Assembly (NCBI GenBank): GCA_002753615.1
Contig: PEAO01000011.1
Location: forward strand, 2,448-42,757
Direction of reading: 5' to 3'
From: Magnetococcales bacterium DCbin2
GTDB taxonomy: Bacteria; Pseudomonadota; Magnetococcia; Magnetococcales; UBA8363
DNA: 40,310 bases
Below are positions 16,739 through 24,145 of this stretch, in pieces. Under the pieces are notes generated by a model. The model made no database searches. It was given only the letters and a program-made list of their open reading frames with translations, and was not told where the DNA came from. Each line of letters begins with the position of its first letter. The first letter of the stretch is position 1. The translations under genes and the position numbers were made by a program.

Positions 16739-17035
16739 ATGTCAGAAATCGAAAAAGTGGGTTCCAAAAAAAGGCTGATGCCGTTCCCAGAGTTTGTAAA
16801 GCAGTGCCCCATCAATGCCCGGTGGGCTTGGTTCAATCGCAAGGATAATGGCCTGGAAGAATCAGGGGCGGTGATCAGGTATGGCCGTCGTTTGCTCGTA
16901 AACCCAACCAAGTTTTTCGAGTGGTTGGAGAAACAAGGGTTGGACGACAGGATTGTGAATCAAAAATCCGCAACAAAGACAAAACTTACTAATTGTTTGG
17001 AATTGCGTTGCACAAAACAAAAGGAGAGCAAGTGA
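16739..17035 (+). CDS. AlpA/excisionase-like DNA-binding protein
   Basis: 98 residues. The core (MPFPEFVKQCPINARWAWFN and later GAVIRYGRRLLVNPTKFFEW) reads like a MerR/excisionase-type winged helix ending in a Trp-Leu-Glu helix, as in AlpA-like proteins of P4-type and PICI satellites. These activate or help excise the element. AGGAGG lies about 5 nt before the ATG. Its stop shares one base with the primase start (TGATG), so the two are co-translated. No family assignment was computed. Confidence 0.6.
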   Translation: MSEIEKVGSKKRLMPFPEFVKQCPINARWAWFNRKDNGLEESGAVIRYGRRLLVNPTKFFEWLEKQGLDDRIVNQKSATKTKLTNCLELRCTKQKESK

Positions 17036-17739
17036 TGGCGCTGATACTCAAGAAAAAACTGAAACCAGCAGTAAAACAGGTTTATGAATCGCCTACCGGT
17101 CAAGTATTCGACGGGATCAGTATGGCAAAGGATATGACAATGATCTGTTTGGAAGGTGGTATCGATGCATTACCATCCCACAATAAGCAAGAGGGTGATA
17201 GCACTGATGCAGTGGAAAACATCCTATCAACCGCGAACAATACGTCGCAACAGGAAGCTGCACTTTGTTATGTCGAACATTTCAAATGGAGTGTGTTTCC
17301 GCTTCATTGGATAGACGATAATGGATGCTGTTCGTGCAACGACAATGAGTGCAAGAGCCAGGGGAAACACCCTCTCGTTAAATGGGGCAATGAAGCAACA
17401 ACCGATCATGATCAAATTACTCAATGGTGGTCAAAGTGGCCGAAGGCCAACATCGGTATTGCCACCGGAGCAAAATCAGGTTTGGTTGTGCTTGACGTTG
17501 ATGTTGACAGTGGTGGCGAAGCATCCCTTAATAAACTTCTTGACCAGTATGGACCACTGCCAGAGACGATAAGAGTGAAAACAGGGAGTGGCGGAGAACA
17601 CATTTACTTTAAACATCCTGGAGGTAAAGTTGGAAATTCGGCATCAAAAGTTGGGGCTGGTTTGGACATCAGGGGAGATGGTGGTTATGTCGTTGCTCCA
17701 CCATCCAATCATTTAAAAGGAAACTACCAATGGAAATGA
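17035..17739 (+). CDS. Bifunctional primase-polymerase (PrimPol) N-terminal fragment
   Basis: 234 residues from ATG at 17035 (AAGGAG upstream; stop-start overlap with the preceding gene). From about residue 80 it matches the PrimPol (archaeo-eukaryotic primase-like) domain: GKHPLVKW, then NIGIATGAKSGLVVLDVDVD with the catalytic Asp-x-Asp pair, GSGGEHIYF with the conserved His, and GLDIRGDGGYVVAPPS. It stops right after the conserved GNYQWK, where most family members continue into a linker and helicase. The helicase follows in the -1 frame from 17730. PrimPols make primers for phage, plasmid or satellite replication. Confidence 0.8.
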   Translation: MALILKKKLKPAVKQVYESPTGQVFDGISMAKDMTMICLEGGIDALPSHNKQEGDSTDAVENILSTANNTSQQEAALCYVEHFKWSVFPLHWIDDNGCCSCNDNECKSQGKHPLVKWGNEATTDHDQITQWWSKWPKANIGIATGAKSGLVVLDVDVDSGGEASLNKLLDQYGPLPETIRVKTGSGGEHIYFKHPGGKVGNSASKVGAGLDIRGDGGYVVAPPSNHLKGNYQWK

Positions 17740-19862
17740 CAACGAAAAATAAAATTTTTGTACATGAACCTGCCAAACTTCCAGAATGGTTGTATAAGTT
17801 GGTTGTTAATGACCAACATGAGGATAACGCGCCAGCAAAAATTAATACTGGCAATCCACCAATTGTGCCGCATCCATATGTACAAACGGCCATTAATGGT
17901 GAGATAGCGAATATTCTATCGGCTGCTGAAGGTAATCGGAATGACACGCTGAACACGGCTGCATTTTGTCTTGGCCAGCTCATCGGTGGTGGTTTGGTAG
18001 CAGAAGATGTTGTGTCGAAGCAACTACTGGCAGCAGCAAATATGGTTGGGCTTGGGACCAAAGAATCCATAAAAACGATTGAGAGCGGGATCAAAGCCGG
18101 GAAGAAGAAACCAAGAGGAATCCCCAATCCTGACCAAAAAACAGCAGTTGATGCAGTAGACGTTGATCAGGTCGAACAGGACGCAGAGCAGGACGCAGAT
18201 GATGATAGCATAACTTTCTGTTATAGCAGTAAAAAAGACGCACAGGACGCACAAGACGCAAAGCAACCGAAGATGTCTGAATCCCAAAGCAAAAAAGGTA
18301 AAAATGTCGCAACCGAGCTGGTCAAGCTGGTGAGTGATGTAAAATTGTTCCACGATTCAGAGGAAATAGGATACGGGGAATTCAAAATTGGTGATCATAC
18401 GGAGAGGTTCAAAATACGCTCAAAAAGCTTCAAATATATGCTTACAAGGCGTCATTACACAAAAACAAAGAAAGCTGTCTCATCCCAGGCTTTGAGTGAT
18501 GCTATCAATTTACTTGACAGTAAGGCGATATTCGAAGGTGAGAAACATGATGTTCACATTCGAGTGGCAATCAGTAATGAAGTGGTCTTTATCGATCTGT
18601 GTGATAGCGAATGGCAGGTAGCAATGGTGACATCTAATGGTGTAACTATTATTCATGATTCTTCGATAAAATTTGTCCGTCACAGGGGAATGCTGTCTCT
18701 TCCAAAACCTGAGAATGGTAATCTTGAAGATTTCTGGAAATTCTTCAACGTAAATGGGAATGACAGAATTCTATTAATCACCTTTATGGTTGCTGCATTG
18801 CGTCCTGGCTATCCTTTTCCGATCCTCATCCTCCAAGGAGAACAAGGTTCTGCAAAATCAACCTTGGCAAAAATGATTCGAATGTTGATCGACCCCTCTG
18901 TAGCTCCCTTACGTACAACCCCAAAAAATGAACTAGACCTGCTTCTTATGGCAAGAAATGCTTGGTTGGTTGTTTTAGATAACATCTCAGGAATTTCAGT
19001 ACCGTTATCGGATTCTTTGTGCAGATTATCGACTGGTGGAGGCTTCTCAACCAGAGAATTGTACTCAGATACAAATGAAACAATCATCGATGTAAAGAGG
19101 CCGGTCATTCTAAACGGAATAACTGATATTGCAAGCAAAGAGGATTTGATCGATAGATCAATAATCCTGCAGTCTCAACCGATACCAGAAGAAAAAAGGA
19201 GGCCAGAAGACGAATTGATGAAGGAGTTCGAAACGGCACGTCCAGGTTTATTTGGTGTCTTGCTTAATATTTTGAGCAGTGTCCTGAAGAATTTACCAAA
19301 TACTCACATGGTTCGGTTGCCACGCATGGCAGACTTTGCCAAGTTGGGTACTGCTGCCGAGGAAGCAATGGGCTGCAAGCCAGGAGAGTTCCTTGAAATA
19401 TATTCTGGCAATCAAAAAGATTCTGTCCAATCAGGGCTTGATGGTTCTCTTTTGTACCTTGAAATAAATGAATGGTTGGCCAATCTGGATAAGTGGACTG
19501 GCACGGCAAGTAAACTGCTTGATGTTCTAAATAAGATTGTTGATGAACAGATCATTAAACAGCGTTCGTGGCCAAAAACGGCTAAGCTTCTGTCAGGACA
19601 GTTACGGATGCTTGCTCCTGCCATGCGGAGTGTTGGAATTGATGTAACATTTTCAAAAAAAGATGGTAAAAGGATAGTCACAATTGCAAAGGTAAAGAAT
19701 TTTGCGTCCAGTGCGTCCTCTGCGTCTAATGGAGACAATAAATCAACAGATAATCAATGCATTAATCAAATGACTCCAGAGACGCACATGGACGCAAAGG
19801 TGGTTCTTCAGGACGCAGAAATATTCCACGAAAGTATGACTCCATTTGATAAAAACTTGTAA
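17730..19862 (+). CDS. D5-like/SF3 replicative helicase, separated C-terminal half of the primase-helicase
   Basis: 710 residues. The start (MEMTTKNKIFVHEPAKLPEW) continues what looks like the PrimPol linker in a frame one base back; AAAGGA lies about 7 nt upstream, so independent translation is also possible. Residues about 100-190 resemble the primase C-terminal helical region. An Asp-Ala-rich low-complexity stretch (about 150-180) follows. The AAA+ domain has Walker A GEQGSAKST (370-378), a Walker B-like LVVLDNIS (about 415) and sensor PVILNGI. This is the ATPase type that unwinds origins in P4-like elements. The gene contains two clusters of RGACGCA repeats. AT-rich like its neighbours. 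Confidence 0.8.
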   Translation: MEMTTKNKIFVHEPAKLPEWLYKLVVNDQHEDNAPAKINTGNPPIVPHPYVQTAINGEIANILSAAEGNRNDTLNTAAFCLGQLIGGGLVAEDVVSKQLLAAANMVGLGTKESIKTIESGIKAGKKKPRGIPNPDQKTAVDAVDVDQVEQDAEQDADDDSITFCYSSKKDAQDAQDAKQPKMSESQSKKGKNVATELVKLVSDVKLFHDSEEIGYGEFKIGDHTERFKIRSKSFKYMLTRRHYTKTKKAVSSQALSDAINLLDSKAIFEGEKHDVHIRVAISNEVVFIDLCDSEWQVAMVTSNGVTIIHDSSIKFVRHRGMLSLPKPENGNLEDFWKFFNVNGNDRILLITFMVAALRPGYPFPILILQGEQGSAKSTLAKMIRMLIDPSVAPLRTTPKNELDLLLMARNAWLVVLDNISGISVPLSDSLCRLSTGGGFSTRELYSDTNETIIDVKRPVILNGITDIASKEDLIDRSIILQSQPIPEEKRRPEDELMKEFETARPGLFGVLLNILSSVLKNLPNTHMVRLPRMADFAKLGTAAEEAMGCKPGEFLEIYSGNQKDSVQSGLDGSLLYLEINEWLANLDKWTGTASKLLDVLNKIVDEQIIKQRSWPKTAKLLSGQLRMLAPAMRSVGIDVTFSKKDGKRIVTIAKVKNFASSASSASNGDNKSTDNQCINQMTPETHMDAKVVLQDAEIFHESMTPFDKNL
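18179..18260 (+). repeat. Iteron-like array A (five RGACGCA copies)
   Basis: Copies at 18179-18185, 18191-18197, 18236-18242, 18245-18251 and 18254-18260; the last three have a 9-bp period. The array is inside the helicase gene and encodes Asp-Ala-Gln repeats. An isolated reverse copy is at 18799-18805. Confidence 0.6.
19703..19817. repeat. Iteron-like array B (three inverted, three direct copies)
   Basis: Reverse copies TGCGTCY at 19703-19709, 19712-19718 and 19721-19727 (9-bp period); direct copies RGACGCA at 19780-19786, 19790-19796 and 19811-19817. They lie at the 3' end of the helicase gene and face each other. The inverted copies encode Ser-Ala-Ser, unlike array A, so DNA rather than protein appears to be conserved. 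Confidence 0.6.
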
Positions 19863-19875
19863 AAATGAGAGTACC

Positions 19876-19916
19876 CCACCCCATTAAGGCCATTTTGTTA
19901 TGCTTTTTTGGGGTGG
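19876..19916 (+). other. Hairpin after the helicase gene
   Basis: CCACCCC (19876-19882) pairs with GGGGTGG (19910-19916), 14 nt after the helicase stop, with a 27-nt loop. No T-run follows, so it is a weak terminator at best. The remainder to 20320 shows no gene I can support. Confidence 0.3.
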
Positions 19917-20320
19917 ACACTAACTAGATCGCAACCTCGGCGTCCACCCAGTGGCGAACAACGCTTTGTGGATAGTGGGTGACACCGTGACCGCCTGTAG
20001 TGGAACGGATGTCTTCATGGCGGAGCGGGCAACGACCACCATCTCGACTTGATTTTTTTCCGTGGGTGGGTGGCCTCCATCTTCTGCACCTGTCTTGGTT
20101 GATCGTCAGATTAATAGAATAATCTGGGCAAATCTTTGATCGTTGTGCCTTGGTTATTACTTGCAATATGGCTGTCAATTTGGAACTGTTTATGAAACAT
20201 CTTGGTATGCTATATTTGAGAGGATAGTAAAGAAAAAAAATGCAATCATGTGTATTTTTTCTTGTGCTTACCACAAAACTGCGTTATACTGTTTAAAGTA
20301 AGTGAGTTAGGTTTCAAAGA

Positions 20321-20385
20321 AAACGCTTAGCCAAACCCAGGAGGGGTTAGTTTTTTCCTTTTGGATTTGGCTAGGCGTTTTTTTT
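20321..20385 (+). terminator. Strong intrinsic terminator with a nested alternative hairpin
   Basis: AAACGCTTAGCCAAA (20321-20335) pairs with TTTGGCTAGGCGTTT (20366-20380) with one mismatch, followed by TTTTT. Inside, AACCC (20334-20338) pairs with GGGTT (20344-20348), followed by AGTTTTTT. The two structures share two bases, so they compete. The site ends upstream transcription or acts as an attenuator before the gene at 20426. Confidence 0.7.
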
Positions 20386-20425
20386 GTGAGATGGTAGAGC
20401 AGTGTGTTGGCTTGCAATATAATGG

Positions 20426-21037
20426 ATGAAAACAGTGAAAACACATGTTTGTCATATAGATAGAAAGAAATGTGATGCGACAGCGAGTTATTCTGGTGCG
20501 GATGCGGTAGCAGAATGGAGACTCCAGGAACTTCTTCCTTGTGACAGGTGTCGTCAAGCTGAACTCCATGCCAATGCCATCAAAGGTTTGAGCTTTGGCA
20601 AGCATGAACGGCGTGTTCTCCTGGAGGCACCATCCTCAGAAGCCAAATACTCAATAGTGCCTCCCATTGGTACGTCCAGATCAGATAATGAATCAACCAG
20701 ACGCGCAATCAGACGGCTTGCGGGGGTCGGATTGCTGTCAATAAGCGAGGAGCGGGTCAAAAAACAAATAGGACCAACACAATGGGATACACGAACCTAT
20801 TATGTGCGCACTGTGCGGCGTTCTCCTCTGGGACAAGCTGTTGTTGATAAGGTTGGTACCGACCTCATGTCTGGAAAAGTTATCCGTTGGTCACTGCACC
20901 AATTAGCCCTGCTTTCGGAAGTCCGTCTTCATGGTGATGAGTTGATCGCCGTTTTCGATAGGCGCGTAAGAGGACATGTTGATGAGAGAGAAACGATTCT
21001 TGGCGAGCTGCGTTCTTTAAGTGGGAATGTCGAATGA
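20426..21037 (+). CDS. Hypothetical protein with Cys pairs and a winged-helix-like core
   Basis: 203 residues. The N-terminus has Cys residues at HVCHIDRKKC and PCDRC, which could bind zinc. The middle (FGKHERRVLLEAP, later STRRAIRRLAGVGLLSISEE) reads like a winged-helix DNA-binding domain. This suggests a phage-type regulator. No clear ribosome site; the start is uncertain by a few codons. Confidence 0.55.
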   Translation: MKTVKTHVCHIDRKKCDATASYSGADAVAEWRLQELLPCDRCRQAELHANAIKGLSFGKHERRVLLEAPSSEAKYSIVPPIGTSRSDNESTRRAIRRLAGVGLLSISEERVKKQIGPTQWDTRTYYVRTVRRSPLGQAVVDKVGTDLMSGKVIRWSLHQLALLSEVRLHGDELIAVFDRRVRGHVDERETILGELRSLSGNVE

Positions 21038-21113
21038 TGTGGCTTCGCAGTGATTGCACAATTTTTTTCTGGAAGGGCTTTAAAGAAGCCATTATCAAAA
21101 GGAGTATACAAAG

Positions 21114-21521
21114 ATGAACGTGCGAATGCAAATTGATCAGGACGAGGCAATTTACCACCTCGATATCTTGCTTGGGATGAAAGAACAGGACATAGAATTT
21201 TTCCAGGTCGGGAAATTTATGGCGATGATCCAGGATAATGGATCGTTTCATGGTGAGGACTTCTTTCGATGGGTTTCAGAGAAGTATGGCTTTGAGTCGC
21301 GCAAGGCAAATTACATCATTTGGTTTTATAAAGCAGCAAAAAAATCTGGGATCTCCTTTTCCCAATTAATGGGTAACAAAATTGGATGGACTAAGCTCAC
21401 ACTGTTGGCTCCTGTGATTAACCCGTCAAATCTCAATGATTGGCTTGATTTGGCCAGAATAATTTCTGTAGAGAAACTTAAAATAGAAGTGAAAAACGCA
21501 AAGAAGGCAAAGGCTGCGTAA
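21114..21521 (+). CDS. Hypothetical protein of the element
   Basis: 135 residues, starting after AAGGAG about 9 nt upstream. It is helical with a Lys/Ala-rich tail (KIEVKNAKKAKAA). The segment FFRWVSEKYGFESRKANYII resembles a small DNA-binding or recruitment helix pair. I recognise no family. It sits between the regulator-like gene and the packaging module, in AT-rich DNA. Confidence 0.6.
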   Translation: MNVRMQIDQDEAIYHLDILLGMKEQDIEFFQVGKFMAMIQDNGSFHGEDFFRWVSEKYGFESRKANYIIWFYKAAKKSGISFSQLMGNKIGWTKLTLLAPVINPSNLNDWLDLARIISVEKLKIEVKNAKKAKAA

Positions 21522-21600
21522 CGACTCAAATCCACAAAGAAATCGCATGACAGAGTGAGATGCATTTCCAAAGCGGTTTATGAGGGTAGGACAGAAGACC

Positions 21601-22128
21601 ATGAGCGAATCGCAGGACCAGAGAGTAATGATTGTGGGGGCAGCCCCAGGGCGGGACAGTGATCCAACTCGGCCTCTGGTTCCAACCCAGAGTGGTCAAG
21701 GCGCGGCGGCCTCCTTGCTGAGGCTGATGCAGATCGACCCGTGCAGCTTTGAAGTCATTTTTGATCGCCACTACATCATACCTCTGCACGCGGGAAGAAG
21801 CAGGAACGGAGATCGATTCCCCAAAGCCATGGTTCTCGCTGGTGTTGCGAGACTTATCCCCCTGTTCCGTGGCCGTACCGTGGTGCTGATCGGAAAGAAG
21901 ACTGCCTCTGCCTTTGGGATCAGTCATCTCGCTCCGTGTACGTGGGGTCAACAAATCCTGGGTTCGTCATCGGAAGACAATAGAATGACCACCATCGCCT
22001 GGGTGCCCAACCCCTGTGGGATAAACCCCTGGTGGAACCACCCGACGAACAAGCAGGCTGGTGAAGCATTTCTGGTTGCCTTGGGTCAACATGCCTTCGA
22101 CCTGAGTTTGCGGGGGCTGGCAGCATGA
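21601..22128 (+). CDS. Uracil-DNA glycosylase-superfamily-like phage protein
   Basis: 175 residues from ATG at 21601; an ATG at 21580 is possible but has no ribosome site. VMIVGAAPGRDSDPTRP near the start matches the first UDG motif (GxxPG-D), and VPNPCGINPWWNHP near the C-terminus matches the distal HPS-type loop with the conserved His. RTVVLIGKKTASAF gives the central strand. The superfamily removes uracil or other damaged bases; phage members can also be inactive or inhibitory. The water-activating Asp may be present, but activity cannot be judged here. It overlaps the next gene by 4 bp, and GC content rises from this gene on. Confidence 0.55.
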   Translation: MSESQDQRVMIVGAAPGRDSDPTRPLVPTQSGQGAAASLLRLMQIDPCSFEVIFDRHYIIPLHAGRSRNGDRFPKAMVLAGVARLIPLFRGRTVVLIGKKTASAFGISHLAPCTWGQQILGSSSEDNRMTTIAWVPNPCGINPWWNHPTNKQAGEAFLVALGQHAFDLSLRGLAA

Positions 22129-22709
22129 ACACCAAGGGGTTGGCAAAAGCTGGGGCTGGCCATCCGATGCTTTACGGTGCCAAGACCGAGGCCATAGAGA
22201 CGCGCCGGGTGAAAATTCGAAAGCTGATGGCCAGAGGCATCACAGGTTCCCAGATGGCCTCCATGCTCGGAGTGGATGCGGAGGTGGTGTACAAGGACAT
22301 CGCCAGCATCCGCAACTTCATCGCCAAGGAACTCCAAGGCAGTGACGCCCTGGCTCTGGTAGCGGAATCCCTTGGTGTTTTGGATGAGGTGCGGGCCAGT
22401 GCATTAAAGGACATGGACAAGGCTGAAACCCCATTTGAGCGATCCATAGCTCGGCGGGATGTGATCCGAGTTGAGGCAGAGCGGATGAAATGTGTTCTCC
22501 TGGCTACGGGTGGAATGGGTGGCAGGGGCATGATCAATATCACCAATACCATTGAGGGAGACCCTGTTCCTCTTTTGGAAGACCAGCACCAAAAAGTAAT
22601 TGATGTGGCGAGGCAACTCCTTGGGGAGGTTTTTCAGATGGAAGGCAATGCTGCGCCGTTTTCCCAGCCAAATGATACTGTCGTTAATTGCAAGGAGGAA
22701 GGACCGTGA
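22125..22709 (+). CDS. Helix-turn-helix protein, candidate terminase small subunit
   Basis: 194 residues. RRVKIRKLMARGITGSQMAS followed by MLGVDAEVVYKDI is a clear helix-turn-helix, followed by helical segments and an acidic C-terminus. In phages this architecture upstream of the large terminase is typical of TerS, which binds packaging DNA. Start overlaps the UDG-like stop (ATGA); stop overlaps the next start (GTGA). The position two genes before TerL supports the call; the family was not verified. Confidence 0.55.
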   Translation: MNTKGLAKAGAGHPMLYGAKTEAIETRRVKIRKLMARGITGSQMASMLGVDAEVVYKDIASIRNFIAKELQGSDALALVAESLGVLDEVRASALKDMDKAETPFERSIARRDVIRVEAERMKCVLLATGGMGGRGMINITNTIEGDPVPLLEDQHQKVIDVARQLLGEVFQMEGNAAPFSQPNDTVVNCKEEGP

Positions 22710-24124
22710 ACTCAGCCGTTGAAGTCGCAGGAATCAAACTCCAGAAGAAAAAAGAACAGCACGGGATCATCCCGGACCTGTTGCCACTCAAGGTGCTGGT
22801 AGCCTCTCTCCAAGAAGACCCAAAGAATGCCCGTAGCCACTCAGATGAGAGTACCCAGCAAGTAGCCGAGTCGCTTCGGCTGTACGGCCAAAGAAAACCG
22901 ATTGTGGTAAACGGGAAAACAGGTTTCGTCGAGGCGGGAAATGGTACTCTGCGAGCCGCCAGGAAATTGGGATGGTCCCATGTTGCTGCCGTTCGTGTCG
23001 AAGACGATCACCAGACCGCCACCGGGTATGCCATCGCAGATAATCGTGTGGCAGAACTGTCCGAGTGGGACAACGATGCCTTGAAAGCACTGCTCGACAG
23101 CATCGACAATCCTCTGGAAATCCCAGGCGTGGACGATGACTGGTTAAAAACCCTGGAATGGACGAACGAAGAGACCCCCTCTATCAGCGATGTGGATTTT
23201 ATTCCAGAACCACCAGAGAATCCAGTCTCCCGCCCTGGCGACCTTTGGGTCGTGGGCGACCACCGCCTTCTGTGCGGCAGCAGCACCGAGGAAAAGGATG
23301 TGCAGCGGCTCATGAAAGGTGAAGAAGCTATTCTGTTTGCGACCGATCCCCCGTACCTCGTCGATTACGACGGCACCAACCATCCCCCGAACCAGAACGC
23401 CAAGGAAAAACTGGCGAAGGCCAAGGCGGCTGCGGCAGGCAAGCCGGTCAAGGGCTGGAAGGATGGCAACAAGGATTGGTCGGATACGTATGGCATTACA
23501 TGGGATGACTCAAGCCAAGGCCCGGAGCTTTACGAGGGGTTCATCCGAGTGGCCATCGACCATGCAATTAGCGACCATGCCGCTTGGTACTGCTGGCATG
23601 CTTCCCGCCGTCAGGCGATGTTGGAGGCGGTCTGGGAAAAAATGGGTGCCTTCGTCCACCAACAGATTGTCTGGAATAAAAACTCCCCGGTCCTGACCAG
23701 AACGCATTATCTCTGGAAGCACGAACCCTGCTTCTATGGCTGGATCAAAGGCAACAGGCCAGAAAAGTTGGAAAACGCTGAACCAGCTTATACCGTCTGG
23801 GACATCCCAGGACTGGCTGGTGATGCACGTCCAGACCACCCGACGCCAAAACCTCTGGAGTGCTTTGCCATCCCCATGCGCCAGCACGTACCCAAGGGTG
23901 GGCTGTGCTACGAGCCATTCTCCGGCAGTGGCAGTCAGATCATGGCCGGTGAGATGGTCGGTCGTCGGGTCTACGCCATGGAGATCAGCCCTGTTTATGT
24001 GGACGTAGCGGTGCGGCGGTTCATCAATGCCACCGGCAAGATCGTTTATCTGGAGGGATCCGGCGGCAAGACCTTTGAGGATGTGGCGGCGGAACGTGGC
24101 ATCATTCTGAATCAGGCGGCTTAA
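22706..24124 (+). CDS. ParB-domain DNA methyltransferase (phage type)
   Basis: 472 residues from GTG at 22706, preceded by AAGGAGGA. Residues about 28-120 are a ParB/sulfiredoxin-like domain (NARSHSDESTQQVAESL, then GFVEAGNGTLRAARKLGW). Then comes an N4/N6 methyltransferase with catalytic DPPY at 214-217 and SAM-binding PFSGSGS at 404-410, followed by the VYAMEISPVYVDVAVRRF helix. DPPY before FxGxG indicates the beta-class order. Phages and satellites use such enzymes to self-protect DNA or mark packaging sites. The ParB part may position or regulate it. Start overlaps the previous stop (GTGA). Confidence 0.88.
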   Translation: MNSAVEVAGIKLQKKKEQHGIIPDLLPLKVLVASLQEDPKNARSHSDESTQQVAESLRLYGQRKPIVVNGKTGFVEAGNGTLRAARKLGWSHVAAVRVEDDHQTATGYAIADNRVAELSEWDNDALKALLDSIDNPLEIPGVDDDWLKTLEWTNEETPSISDVDFIPEPPENPVSRPGDLWVVGDHRLLCGSSTEEKDVQRLMKGEEAILFATDPPYLVDYDGTNHPPNQNAKEKLAKAKAAAAGKPVKGWKDGNKDWSDTYGITWDDSSQGPELYEGFIRVAIDHAISDHAAWYCWHASRRQAMLEAVWEKMGAFVHQQIVWNKNSPVLTRTHYLWKHEPCFYGWIKGNRPEKLENAEPAYTVWDIPGLAGDARPDHPTPKPLECFAIPMRQHVPKGGLCYEPFSGSGSQIMAGEMVGRRVYAMEISPVYVDVAVRRFINATGKIVYLEGSGGKTFEDVAAERGIILNQAA

Positions 24125-24145
24125 ACGGGTCTGCTGGGGGAAGTC

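Noticed and set aside
19924-20274. 116-codon minus-strand frame in the gap after the helicase
   Set aside because: Cys/His/Arg-rich product without family resemblance; no convincing start.
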